Assembly: GCF_014196525.1 (NCBI RefSeq)
Contig: NZ_JACIDX010000005.1
Coordinates: 219,010-283,009 of the forward strand
DNA from: Novosphingobium sediminicola
GTDB taxonomy: Bacteria; Pseudomonadota; Alphaproteobacteria; Sphingomonadales; Sphingomonadaceae
Length of the DNA stretch: 64,000 bases
Direction: 5' to 3'
Part shown: piece after piece, positions 18,238-26,829 of the stretch
How the letters are laid out: every line of letters starts with the position of its first letter
Position numbering within the stretch: position 1 is the first letter of the stretch
Notes under the pieces: model-generated
Database searches by the model: none
Seen by the model: only the letters and a program-made list of their open reading frames with translations
What the model was told of the DNA's origin: nothing
Position numbers and translations under genes: made by a program

Positions 18238-19590
18238 TCAGACGGCCAGCGACATCGGGCTCATCGCATTGTTGCGATTGCCCGCCAGTTCGCGATTGGC
18301 CCACAGAGCGATCAGCGTGGCCGCCGCGCCCGAGAGCAGATAAGCCCCCGACGAGATCAGCCCATAGGTCGTGGCCAGCTTCAGCGCGATCAGCGGCGCA
18401 AAGGCAGCGCCCACCAGCCATGCAATATCGCTGGTCAGGGCCGAGCCGGTATAGCGATGCTGAGTCGAGAAGCTGGAAGCCACAGCGCCCGAGGACTGAC
18501 CAAAGGAGATGCCCAGAATGGCAAAGCCGATGGTCATGAAGGCGACTTCGCCCCCGGTGCCCTGGCCCAGCAATTGCGGGGCAAAGCCGGAGAAAGCCGC
18601 AATCGCCGCCGCCGAAGCGCCCAGCACCGCGCGGCGCCCGAAGCGATCCGCCATATAGCCCGAGACGATGATCGCCAGCACGCCGATCATGGCCGCGCCC
18701 GTTTCGATAATCAGGAACGAGGCCGGGCGTTCGGGCGTGTTGAGCATCACCCACGAGAGCGGGAACACCGTGACCATGTGGAACAGCGCAAAGCTGGCCA
18801 GCGGGGCCAGAGCGCCGATCAGGATGGTGCGGCCTTCCTGACGGATGGTGACGATGGCCTTTTCCGGCTGCAGGTCGCGGCTTTCGAACAGGCGCACGAA
18901 TTCGGGCGATTCCACCAGACGCAGGCGGGCAAAGAGCGCCACCACGTTAATGGCAAAGGCCACGAAGAACGGGAAACGCCAGCCCCAGCTCAGGAAATCC
19001 TCGGTGGGCAGCGACGAAACGAAGAAGGCGAACATGGACGAGGCCACGATCAGACCCAGCGGCGCGCCCAATTGCGGCACCATCGCAAACCAGCCGCGGC
19101 GATCACGCGGCGCGTTGAGCGCCAGCAGCGAGGCCAGACCGTCCCAGCTGCCGCCCAGCGCGAAACCCTGACCCAGCCGGAACAGGGCGAGCAGCGCGAT
19201 GGCCGTCTTGCCCAGCGTGGCATAGCCCGGCAGGAAGGAAATCGCCGCCGTCGATCCGCCCAGCAAAAACAGCGCAATAGCCAGCTTGGCCGTACGGCCG
19301 TAGAGCCGGTCGATGGTCATGAACACGAACGTGCCCAAGGGCCGCGCGACAAAGGCCAGCGGAAAGATCGCGAAGGAATAGAGCGTGCCGGTATAGGCAT
19401 CGGTGAAAGGGAAAAAGAAACTCGGAAACACCAGCACCGAGGCGATGGCATAGACGAAAAAGTCAAAAAATTCCGAAGTTCGGCCGATGATTACGCCAAT
19501 GGCGATCTCACCGGGAGAAACGTGATCGGAATGGCCAGCATGGCCCGAAACGACCCCTGCGGCCACCCCGTTGGAAACGGAGGTGGTCAT
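18238..19590 (-). CDS. MFS transporter, metabolite:H+ symporter (MHS) type
   Basis: A 450-aa inner-membrane transporter with twelve predicted helices. The segment GRTSEFFDFFVYAIAS in helix 1 and the loop GYMADRFGRRAVLG are typical of the MHS family, which includes shikimate, proline/betaine and dicarboxylate symporters. Start ATG 19590 has GGGGA eight bases upstream, and ATG 19599 is possible. The substrate cannot be read. The gene lies 49 bases before the KdpD-like kinase gene and probably forms an operon with the kinase and its regulator. It is divergent from cyoA. Confidence 0.85.
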   Translation of the reverse strand: MTTSVSNGVAAGVVSGHAGHSDHVSPGEIAIGVIIGRTSEFFDFFVYAIASVLVFPSFFFPFTDAYTGTLYSFAIFPLAFVARPLGTFVFMTIDRLYGRTAKLAIALFLLGGSTAAISFLPGYATLGKTAIALLALFRLGQGFALGGSWDGLASLLALNAPRDRRGWFAMVPQLGAPLGLIVASSMFAFFVSSLPTEDFLSWGWRFPFFVAFAINVVALFARLRLVESPEFVRLFESRDLQPEKAIVTIRQEGRTILIGALAPLASFALFHMVTVFPLSWVMLNTPERPASFLIIETGAAMIGVLAIIVSGYMADRFGRRAVLGASAAAIAAFSGFAPQLLGQGTGGEVAFMTIGFAILGISFGQSSGAVASSFSTQHRYTGSALTSDIAWLVGAAFAPLIALKLATTYGLISSGAYLLSGAAATLIALWANRELAGNRNNAMSPMSLAV

Positions 19591-19818
19591 ATTCAGCATC
19601 CCCAAAATCGGGCCGGTGTTTTCCCTTGGGAACAACCCGGCTTTTCTCTTTAATTATGGTCCGTCCACAAGGTTCCAAATCGGCGGAAAACCGCAGATTT
19701 CAGGGCCTTTTGGCGGGACTGAATCGAGACTGCATCAAAAGATCCATGATGGCAATCAAATTGATGGGACAATATGTCCTATCGCGGTTGCAGCATGAGC
19801 CTCCTACGCGCGGGCGCC
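19591..19818. promoter_or_regulatory. divergent promoter region between MHS transporter and cyoA
   Basis: A 228-bp region that must hold the promoters of both operons. A GGACA-ATA-TGTCC inverted repeat at 19767-19779 overlaps the earliest possible cyoA ATG (19774), and a GCGG-AAAA-CCGC hairpin is at 19683-19694. No clear -35/-10 pair or FNR/RegA site could be assigned by eye. Confidence 0.35.
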
Positions 19819-20976
19819 ATGAGCACGCAACCCACCCTCCTTCGTCACGCGAGCCGGCTCGGCAGCCTTGCCCTGCTCGCCTCGCTCTCCGCTTGTAGCC
19901 CGGTGGTGCTGAACCCCGCAGGCGACATTGCCAAACAGGAAGCCAGCCTGGTGGTCACCGCCACGCTGCTGATGCTGATCATCATCGTTCCGGTGATGGC
20001 GCTGACCGTTTATTTCGCATGGAAATATCGCGAAAAGGCCGGTGCGCGCTATGAGCCCGAATGGCACCATTCGACCCAGCTCGAACTGGTGATCTGGGCC
20101 GCGCCGCTGATGATCATCATCGCGCTCGGTTCGCTGACCTGGGTGACCACCCACACGCTCGATCCGTTCCGCCCGGTCTCGCGCATTGCCGAGGGCAAGC
20201 CCCTTGCTGCGGATGCGAAGCCGCTGGAGGTTCAGGTCGTTGCGCTCGACTGGAAGTGGCTCTTTATTTATCCCGAGCAGAAAATCGCCACGGTCAACGA
20301 ACTGGCTCTGCCGGTGGACCGCCCGGTGCATTTCAGCATCTCGGCCTCTTCGGTGATGAACTCCTTCTACGTCCCGGCGCTGGCTGGCCAGATCTATGCC
20401 ATGCCCGCGATGACCAGCGAATTGAACGCGGTTTTGAACAAGACCGGCACGTTCGACGGCTTCTCGGCCAATTATTCGGGCTCGGGTTTCTCGCATATGC
20501 GTTTCAAGACGCATGGCATGACCGACGCCGATTTTGACCAGTGGGTCGCCAATATCGCCAAGGGCGGCGATAAGGACAGCGCAGGCGCGCTGGACACCGT
20601 GGCCTATCTTCAGCTGGAACAGCCCAGCGAGAAGGAACCGGTTCGTCACTTCACCGCGGTGGATGACGGCCTGTTCGACAAGATCGTCAACCTGTGCGTC
20701 CGTCCGGGCAAGATGTGCCTGAAGGACATGATGGCTCTGGACGCTCGCGGCGGCACCGGCAAGGCCGGCATCTTTAATGTTGCCGCGCTGACCTATGACA
20801 AGAATGGCCGCGAAACGACCATCCCCGTCATCCCCGGTCGCGGCGGTCAGCAGGCCGATGCCCGCACCAAGGCTTTCGTGCGCGCGATCTGCGTTCCCGA
20901 TGGCGTGAAGACCCCTGTTCCTGCCGACGCTGCCAAGCTTTCGCTGGCCTCGCCCGCGCGCCCCCCTCTTAGCTGA
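19819..20976 (+). CDS. cyoA: cytochrome o ubiquinol oxidase subunit II
   Basis: Membrane-anchored subunit of the bo3-type quinol oxidase. A lipoprotein signal peptide ends at the lipobox LSAC, with the acylated Cys at residue 26 when ATG 19819 is used. Two transmembrane helices follow (TLLMLIIIVPVMALTVYFAW and the segment after HSTQLELVIW), and then the periplasmic cupredoxin domain with DWKWLFIYPEQ. CuA ligands of true cytochrome oxidases are absent, as expected for a quinol oxidase. At 385 aa it is longer than E. coli CyoA because of a C-terminal extension containing CVRPGKMC. Upstream ATGs at 19774 and 19795 are alternative starts. Confidence 0.92.
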   Translation: MSTQPTLLRHASRLGSLALLASLSACSPVVLNPAGDIAKQEASLVVTATLLMLIIIVPVMALTVYFAWKYREKAGARYEPEWHHSTQLELVIWAAPLMIIIALGSLTWVTTHTLDPFRPVSRIAEGKPLAADAKPLEVQVVALDWKWLFIYPEQKIATVNELALPVDRPVHFSISASSVMNSFYVPALAGQIYAMPAMTSELNAVLNKTGTFDGFSANYSGSGFSHMRFKTHGMTDADFDQWVANIAKGGDKDSAGALDTVAYLQLEQPSEKEPVRHFTAVDDGLFDKIVNLCVRPGKMCLKDMMALDARGGTGKAGIFNVAALTYDKNGRETTIPVIPGRGGQQADARTKAFVRAICVPDGVKTPVPADAAKLSLASPARPPLS

Positions 20977-20988
20977 TAGCGAGATCCC

Positions 20989-23007
20989 ATGATCCCGACC
21001 CATTCCCATTGGACACCGCTGCTGGGCCGCCTTGGCCCGGACGCGATCCCGACCGAGCCGATCGTGCTCGCCACCTTTGCGGCCGTAACGCTCGGCGGCA
21101 TCGCGCTGGTGGGTGCGCTCACCTATTTCCGCCTGTGGTCCTATCTCTGGAAAGAGTGGTTCACCAGCGTCGATCACAAGAAGATCGGCATCATGTATAT
21201 GGTGCTGGGCCTTATCATGTTCCTGCGCGGCTTTGCCGATGCGATCATGATCCGCAGCCAGCAGGCGCTCGGCTTCGGCGGCTCTGACGGCTATTTGAAC
21301 AGCCACCACTTCGATCAGGTGTTCACCGCCCACGGCGTCATCATGATCTTCTTTGTGGCGATGCCTTTCGTCACGGGCCTGATGAACTATGTCGTGCCCT
21401 TGCAGATCGGCGCGCGCGACGTGTCCTTCCCCTTCCTGAACAACTTCTCGTTCTGGATGACGGCAGGCGGCGCGGTGCTGGTCATGCTCTCGCTGTTTGT
21501 GGGCGAGTTTGCGCGCACCGGCTGGCTGGCCTATCCCCCGCTCTCGGAACTGGCCTACAGTCCTGATGTCGGCGTCGACTATTACGTCTGGTCGCTACAG
21601 GTGGCCGGTGTCGGCACCACGCTTTCGGGCGTCAACCTGATCGCCACGATCATCAAGCTGCGCGCGCCCGGCATGACCATGATGCGCATGCCCGTGTTCA
21701 CCTGGACCGCTCTGGTCACCAACATCCTGATCGTTGCCGTGTTCCCCGTGCTGACCGTCGTTCTGGCCCTGCTGGGTCTGGACCGCGTCTTCCACACCAA
21801 CTTCTTCACCAATGACTTCGGCGGCTCGCCGATGCTCTATGTCAACCTGATCTGGATCTGGGGCCACCCCGAGGTCTACATTCTGGTGCTGCCGGTCTTC
21901 GGCGTGTACTCGGAAATCGTCTCGACCTTCTGCTCCAAGCGCCTGTTCGGCTATACCTCGATGGTTTACGCCACCTGCGTCATCGGCATCCTGTCCTACT
22001 CGGTCTGGCTGCACCACTTCTTCACCATGGGTTCGGGCGCGTCCGTGAACTCGTTCTTCGGCATCACCACCATGGTGATCTCGATCCCCACCGGGGCCAA
22101 GCTCTTCAACTGGCTCTTCACCATGTTCCGTGGCCGCATCCGGTTTGAACTGCCGATGATGTGGACCGTCGCCTTCATGCTCACCTTCACCATCGGCGGT
22201 ATGACCGGCGTGATGATGGCGGTGCCTGCTGCCGACTTTGTACTGCACAACTCGGTGTTCCTGATCGCCCACTTCCATAACGTCATCATCGGCGGCGTGG
22301 TCTGGGGCGTGTTTGCCGCGATCAACTACTGGTGGCCCAAGGCTTTCGGCTTCAAGCTGAACGAGTTCTGGGGCAAGGTGTCGTTCTGGTGCTGGGTGCC
22401 CGGTTTCTGGATCGCGTTTACCCCGCTCTATATGCTCGGCTTCATGGGCGTGACGCGTCGTATGCGCGTGTTCGATGCCAGCTTTGACGCCATGCGCATC
22501 TATTACTGGGTGGCGCTGTTCGGCGCGCTGCTGATCGCGGCCGGTATCGGCGCGATGCTGATCCAGTTCGCCGTGTCGATCTGGAAGCGCGAAGAATACA
22601 AGGACGAAAGCGGCGACATCTGGGGCGGCCGTACTCTGGAATGGGCGACCTCTTCGCCTCCGCCGGAATATAACTTCGCCTTCACGCCCAAGATCCATGA
22701 CATTGACGCATGGGCCGACATGAAGGCCAAGGGCGTTGCCCGTCCGGTCGATGGTTTCCAGGACATCTATATGCCTCAGGGCACCTGGGCCGGTATCGTG
22801 CTGGCGGGTCTGTCGACGGTCTGCGGTTTCGCGCTGATCTGGCAGGTCTGGTGGCTGGCTGTGGTCATGCTGGTCGGCATTGTCGGCACCGCGATCTTCC
22901 ACACCTTCAACTATAACCGCACCTTCTATATCAAGGCCGACCATGTCGCCGAGGTTGAAGCTGCGCGCACGGCCCAGCTGGCCGCGCTGGAAAAGGGAGC
23001 CGCGTAA
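20989..23007 (+). CDS. cyoB: cytochrome o ubiquinol oxidase subunit I
   Basis: Catalytic heme-copper subunit of the quinol oxidase, 672 aa with about 15 transmembrane helices. It begins the core with [12 protein letters not shown]. The heme and CuB ligands are visible in [18 protein letters not shown] (the His-Tyr cross-link region), WLHHFFTMG and [10 protein letters not shown], all in the expected order. It reduces O2 with electrons from ubiquinol and pumps protons. It lies 12 bases after cyoA, and its stop overlaps the cyoC start in TAATG. Confidence 0.96.
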   Translation: MIPTHSHWTPLLGRLGPDAIPTEPIVLATFAAVTLGGIALVGALTYFRLWSYLWKEWFTSVDHKKIGIMYMVLGLIMFLRGFADAIMIRSQQALGFGGSDGYLNSHHFDQVFTAHGVIMIFFVAMPFVTGLMNYVVPLQIGARDVSFPFLNNFSFWMTAGGAVLVMLSLFVGEFARTGWLAYPPLSELAYSPDVGVDYYVWSLQVAGVGTTLSGVNLIATIIKLRAPGMTMMRMPVFTWTALVTNILIVAVFPVLTVVLALLGLDRVFHTNFFTNDFGGSPMLYVNLIWIWGHPEVYILVLPVFGVYSEIVSTFCSKRLFGYTSMVYATCVIGILSYSVWLHHFFTMGSGASVNSFFGITTMVISIPTGAKLFNWLFTMFRGRIRFELPMMWTVAFMLTFTIGGMTGVMMAVPAADFVLHNSVFLIAHFHNVIIGGVVWGVFAAINYWWPKAFGFKLNEFWGKVSFWCWVPGFWIAFTPLYMLGFMGVTRRMRVFDASFDAMRIYYWVALFGALLIAAGIGAMLIQFAVSIWKREEYKDESGDIWGGRTLEWATSSPPPEYNFAFTPKIHDIDAWADMKAKGVARPVDGFQDIYMPQGTWAGIVLAGLSTVCGFALIWQVWWLAVVMLVGIVGTAIFHTFNYNRTFYIKADHVAEVEAARTAQLAALEKGAA

Positions 23008-23621
23008 TGGCGAGCACCAACCTTACCGAGCAGTATTACGATCTGCACGAACACGCCCACCCGGACGGCTACAGCACCACGCTGGGCTTCTGGATCTATC
23101 TGATGAGCGACTGCCTCATCTTCGGCATGCTGTTTGCCACCTTCGCGGTGCTGGGCGGTAATTATGCCGGGGGTCCGGCTCCCAAGGATCTGTTTGAACT
23201 GCCGCTGGTGGCAGTCAACACCTCGCTGCTGCTCTTCTCGTCGATCACCTATGGCTTTGCCATGATCGCGATGCAGAACGGCAGCAAGAAGGGCCTGATC
23301 GGCTGGCTGATCCTGACTCTGTGCTTTGGCCTTGGCTTCCTTTCGATCGAACTGTTCGAATTCCACAATCTGATCGAGGAAGGCGCCGGGCCTCAGCGCA
23401 GCGCTTTCCTGTCGGCCTTCTTCACGCTGGTCGGCACCCACGGTCTGCACGTGACCTTCGGTTCGATCTGGCTGGTCACTCTGTTGTTCCAGGTGGGCAA
23501 GCATGGCCTGACCGAGGCCAACAAGCGCCGCCTGTCCTGCCTCTCGCTGTTCTGGCACTTCCTTGACGTGGTCTGGATCGGCGTGTTCACCTTTGTCTAT
23601 CTGATGGGAGTGCTGCGCTAA
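23007..23621 (+). CDS. cyoC: cytochrome o ubiquinol oxidase subunit III
   Basis: A 204-aa integral membrane subunit with five helices, family heme-copper oxidase subunit III. The N-terminal [23 protein letters not shown] and the segment [14 protein letters not shown] are characteristic. The final helix includes [18 protein letters not shown]. Start and stop both lie in TAATG overlaps with cyoB and cyoD, so translation is coupled. Confidence 0.95.
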   Translation: MASTNLTEQYYDLHEHAHPDGYSTTLGFWIYLMSDCLIFGMLFATFAVLGGNYAGGPAPKDLFELPLVAVNTSLLLFSSITYGFAMIAMQNGSKKGLIGWLILTLCFGLGFLSIELFEFHNLIEEGAGPQRSAFLSAFFTLVGTHGLHVTFGSIWLVTLLFQVGKHGLTEANKRRLSCLSLFWHFLDVVWIGVFTFVYLMGVLR

Positions 23622-23980
23622 TGGCTGACCATTCGCATGGCCACGGCCACGAACCGGCGTTTCACGCCACCACCAAGGATTACGTGATCGGCTTCGTCCT
23701 TTCCGTCATCCTGACCGCCATCCCGTTCTGGCTGGTGATGAGCGGCGCGATCGCCGACAAGTCGACGACCGCCATCGTCATCACCGCCTTTGCTGCGGTT
23801 CAGGTTGTGGTCCACATGGTCTACTTCCTGCACATGAACGGCAAGATCGAGGGCGGCTGGAACCTGATGGCCGCTTTGTTCACCATCCTTCTGGTGGCGA
23901 TCATCCTGTCTGGCACGCTGTGGGTGATGTTCCACCTCAATGCCAACATGATGCCGGTCAAGATGGACGGCATGGGCTGA
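23621..23980 (+). CDS. cyoD: cytochrome o ubiquinol oxidase subunit IV
   Basis: A 119-aa small oxidase subunit with three transmembrane helices and a His-rich N-terminus (HSHGHGHEPAFH). The second helix ends in VVVHMVYFLHM, conserved in CyoD. Its stop TGA overlaps the ATG of the SURF1 gene (TGATG). The C-terminus is Met-rich, which is common in this group. Confidence 0.93.
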   Translation: MADHSHGHGHEPAFHATTKDYVIGFVLSVILTAIPFWLVMSGAIADKSTTAIVITAFAAVQVVVHMVYFLHMNGKIEGGWNLMAALFTILLVAIILSGTLWVMFHLNANMMPVKMDGMG

Positions 23981-24705
23981 TGAAGCCCAGCCCATTGGGC
24001 CAGCAAAAGGGGCGGCGCCGGATTCTTCCGGTGGCCGCCCTGCTGCTTTGTGCGGCGCTGTTTTCGGCGCTGGGCGTATGGCAGGTGAACCGGCTGGCAT
24101 GGAAACGCGCGTTGATCGCGCATGTGAACGAGGTTTCGACGGCCAATCCGGTCGAGGCGCGGCTGTTGCCGATGGCGCCAAGCCCGCGCGATCTGGCCGG
24201 TCTGGAATATCGCCACGTCTGGGCGCTCGGCCGGTTTGAACCGCAGGGCACCACGCTCGTCTCGGCCTTGACCGAACGCGGCGCGGGCTATTGGGTGATG
24301 GCGCCGCTGCGCATGGCCGATGGGCGCGCGGTGTGGATCAATCGCGGCTATGTGCCTTTGGGCAGCACCGCTCTGGCCGAGGCTGCCCAGACGCCCACGG
24401 GCGAAGTGGCGATCACCGGGTTGTTGAGGAAAACTGAGCCGAAGGGCCGCTTTTTGCAGGCCAATGTGCCCGCGCAGGACCGCTGGTATGCGCGCGACAT
24501 TGCCGCCATTTCCGCCACGCGCGGGGTGAAGGGGCAAGCCGCTTGGTTCATCGACGCCCAAGGCCCTGAAATCCCCGGCCATCCCATCCCCGGCCTGACC
24601 GTGGTGCAATTCCCCAACAGCCATCTGCAATATGCGCTGACATGGTTCGCCATGGCCCTGCTCAGCCTGTTCGCCATCCGGCTGGTCTGGCGGCGCGCGG
24701 CCTGA
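23980..24705 (+). CDS. SURF1-family oxidase assembly protein
   Basis: A 241-aa SURF1/Shy1 homologue, which helps insert heme into heme-copper oxidases. Two transmembrane helices bracket a large periplasmic loop. The first carries FSALGVWQVNRLAWK and the last LTWFAMALLSLFAIR. The loop has the conserved GLEYRHVWALGRF and WVMAPLRMADGRAVWINRGYV segments. ATG 23980 overlaps the cyoD stop. Placement inside the cyo operon suggests it serves this quinol oxidase rather than an aa3 enzyme. Confidence 0.92.
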   Translation: MKPSPLGQQKGRRRILPVAALLLCAALFSALGVWQVNRLAWKRALIAHVNEVSTANPVEARLLPMAPSPRDLAGLEYRHVWALGRFEPQGTTLVSALTERGAGYWVMAPLRMADGRAVWINRGYVPLGSTALAEAAQTPTGEVAITGLLRKTEPKGRFLQANVPAQDRWYARDIAAISATRGVKGQAAWFIDAQGPEIPGHPIPGLTVVQFPNSHLQYALTWFAMALLSLFAIRLVWRRAA

Positions 24706-24717
24706 TAAAGCGCGGCC

Positions 24718-26037
24718 ATGGCAACCCAACCCGCACCCGCCCATTCCTCTCCTGGGGCCGATTACGACATTGCCCCCGCATCCTATGGCAACATGGGGCT
24801 GCTGGTTCAGCTGCGCTGGATCGCGGTGCTGGGGCAATTGGTCACGATCTGGGTGGCGTGGCGCGTGCTGGGCGTAGGCCTGCCGATGGCCGAGCTGGTG
24901 GCTGTGCCGGCGCTCTTGGCGCTGATGAACATCGGCACATGGGCCTATGGGCGCCAGCGCGCGGGCTATTCCTATCTGGAACTGCTTGGCGCGCTGATGC
25001 TCGATGTCGAGGCGCTGAGCTGGCAGCTCTATTTCACCGGCGGCGCGACCAACCCCTTCATCTTCCTGTTTCTGGTCCAGATCATGCTGGGCGCGATCCT
25101 GCTGCCCGCGCGGTGGAGCTGGATCGTCGCGCTGGTCGCGTGCTGCGATGTGGCGTTTCTCACGTTCGATTTTCGGCCGCTCGATCTGCCGCCCGCCTAT
25201 GTGGGCGAACATTTCCGGCTGTACCTGCTGGGCAGCCTCGCCTGCTTTGTGCTGATCGCGGCGCTCTTGGTTTATTTCGTCGTGCGCATGGACCGCAATC
25301 AACGCGCCAGCAGCGCCGCGTTGGCGGCATTGCGCCAACAGGCGGCGGAGGAAAACCACATAATCCGGTTGGGCCTGCTGGCCAGCGGCGCGGCGCATGA
25401 ATTGGGCACGCCGATGGCCTCGATGTCGGTGATCCTTGGCGACTGGGCGCGGGAAAAGACCATTGCGGGCGACCCTGACCTTGCCGCAGATGTGGCCGAT
25501 ATGCAGGCGGAACTCAAACGCTGCAAAACCATCCTGTCGGGCATTTTGATGGCGGCGGGCGAGGTGCGCGGCGAGAACCCCAGCGTCACCACCGCGCGCG
25601 GCTTCCTCTGCCAGATCGTCGAGGATTGGCGCGCGCGCAGCCCCGGCCCCATCACGCTGGACGACCGGCTGGGCGAGGATGTGCCGATCATTGCCGACCC
25701 TGCGCTGCGGCAGGTGATCGGCAATGTGGTGGATAATGCGCTGGAAGTCTCGCCCGAAGGCATTGCGATAGCCACGGCACGAGAGGGCGACATCTGGCAA
25801 ATCGCCGTGCGCGATTTCGGCCCCGGTTTCGCGCCCGACATGATCGATCAGGTGGGGCGCCCCTATCGCTCGACAAAAGGGCGCGACGGCGGCGGGCTGG
25901 GCCTGTTCCTCGTGGTCAACGTCCTGCGTCAGCTTGGCGGGCGGATCGAGGTCAGCAACACCGAAGAGGGCGGCGCACTGGTCGTCCTTTCGATCCCATT
26001 GTCGGCGCTGGCCTTTACGGGCAAAGGAGCATCATGA
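24718..26037 (+). CDS. regB: redox-sensing histidine kinase RegB/PrrB/ActS
   Basis: A 439-aa membrane histidine kinase of the RegB family, which measures the quinone pool and redox state. Six transmembrane helices precede the kinase. The family's quinone-binding heptapeptide GGATNPF (GGxxNPF) is at residues 108-114. The phosphorylated His is H227 in AAHELGTPM, and the redox-active cysteine corresponds to C269 in ELKRCKTIL. In Rhodobacter capsulatus RegB these are H225 and C265. HATPase motifs NVVDNALEVSP and GGGLGLFLV follow. It lies 12 bases after the SURF1 gene and overlaps regA by ATGA. Confidence 0.94.
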   Translation: MATQPAPAHSSPGADYDIAPASYGNMGLLVQLRWIAVLGQLVTIWVAWRVLGVGLPMAELVAVPALLALMNIGTWAYGRQRAGYSYLELLGALMLDVEALSWQLYFTGGATNPFIFLFLVQIMLGAILLPARWSWIVALVACCDVAFLTFDFRPLDLPPAYVGEHFRLYLLGSLACFVLIAALLVYFVVRMDRNQRASSAALAALRQQAAEENHIIRLGLLASGAAHELGTPMASMSVILGDWAREKTIAGDPDLAADVADMQAELKRCKTILSGILMAAGEVRGENPSVTTARGFLCQIVEDWRARSPGPITLDDRLGEDVPIIADPALRQVIGNVVDNALEVSPEGIAIATAREGDIWQIAVRDFGPGFAPDMIDQVGRPYRSTKGRDGGGLGLFLVVNVLRQLGGRIEVSNTEEGGALVVLSIPLSALAFTGKGAS

Positions 26038-26570
26038 ACAACCCCCTGCCCCATCTCGTAATCGTCGAGGATGATCCCGCCTTTGGCCGCACCCTGCGCC
26101 GATCCTTCGAGCGGCGCGGCTATGAAGTCCTGCTGGCCACCAGCCCCGACGAACTGGGGCTGCTGATGACCAGCACGCGGTTTCAATATGCGGTGGTGGA
26201 CCTCAAACTGGGCACGGCCTCAGGCCTGACATGCGTGCAGATGCTGCACGAAAAAGACCCCGAAACCATCATCGTCGTCCTCACCGGATTTGCCAGCATC
26301 GCTACCGCCGTCGAGGCCATCAAGCTGGGAGCATCGCATTACCTCGCCAAACCGGCCAATACCGACGATATCGAAGAAGCCTTCTCCAAGCGCGAAGGCA
26401 ATGCCGCCGTCCCCGTCGAAGGGCGCAAGACCAGCATCAAAACGGTCGAGTGGGAATATATCCACACCACGTTGGCCGAATGCAATTTCAACATCTCCGA
26501 AGCCGCGCGCAGGCTGGGGATGCATCGGCGGACTTTGGCCAGAAAGCTGGAGAAGCAGCAGGTTAAGTGA
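26034..26570 (+). CDS. regA: redox response regulator RegA/PrrA/ActR
   Basis: A 178-aa response regulator and DNA-binding protein. The receiver domain has VEDDPAFGRTLRRSF, the phosphorylatable D56 in VVDLKLG, and K in LAKPAN. The C-terminal Fis-type helix-turn-helix reads ISEAARRLGMHRRTLARKL and is nearly invariant in the RegA/PrrA/ActR family. The ATG overlaps the regB stop (ATGA). Known members control respiratory oxidases and other redox-responsive operons, so feedback on the cyo operon in which it is encoded is a reasonable inference. Confidence 0.94.
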   Translation: MNNPLPHLVIVEDDPAFGRTLRRSFERRGYEVLLATSPDELGLLMTSTRFQYAVVDLKLGTASGLTCVQMLHEKDPETIIVVLTGFASIATAVEAIKLGASHYLAKPANTDDIEEAFSKREGNAAVPVEGRKTSIKTVEWEYIHTTLAECNFNISEAARRLGMHRRTLARKLEKQQVK

Positions 26571-26589
26571 GGGGTTTTAGGTTTAGAAT

Positions 26590-26822
26590 ATGCCTCCGGC
26601 GGGCGAAGGGACTCGGTCCCTTTGCAATCCCGTTAATGGGTTAGCGCGAGGTTGATCAGATTGTGTGGTGATTGTTGAAAGCCTGCGGCGCGGGTTGCGC
26701 TGATAGGCGCCGCAGGCTTTCAACAATCAGACGTTGCGGCATTCAACCAAGGCCGATGCAAAGCGCAACAAAGACATTCTGGGGATTGCAAAGGGCCCCC
26801 GCCCTTTGCCCGCCGGAGGCAT
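26590..26822. repeat. nested palindromic intergenic element
   Basis: Outer arms at 26590-26631 and 26782-26822 are imperfect inverted copies beginning ATGCCTCCGGCGGGC and ending GCAATCCC. Each arm also folds by itself: AAGGGAC-TCG-GTCCCTT on the left and GCAAAGGGC-CCCC-GCCCTTTGC on the right. Inside is a perfect 23-bp inverted repeat (26669-26691 with 26707-26729) around a 15-base loop. The element fills the gap between the convergent regA and phosphohexomutase genes, so it may terminate both transcripts. No coding frame is supported. It resembles a REP/BIME-type mobile repeat. Confidence 0.85.
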
Positions 26823-26829
26823 AAATCTC

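Noticed and set aside
26590..26822. CRISPR array
   Set aside because: The repeats here are inverted and nested, not regularly spaced direct repeats with unique spacers. No direct-repeat array was seen elsewhere.
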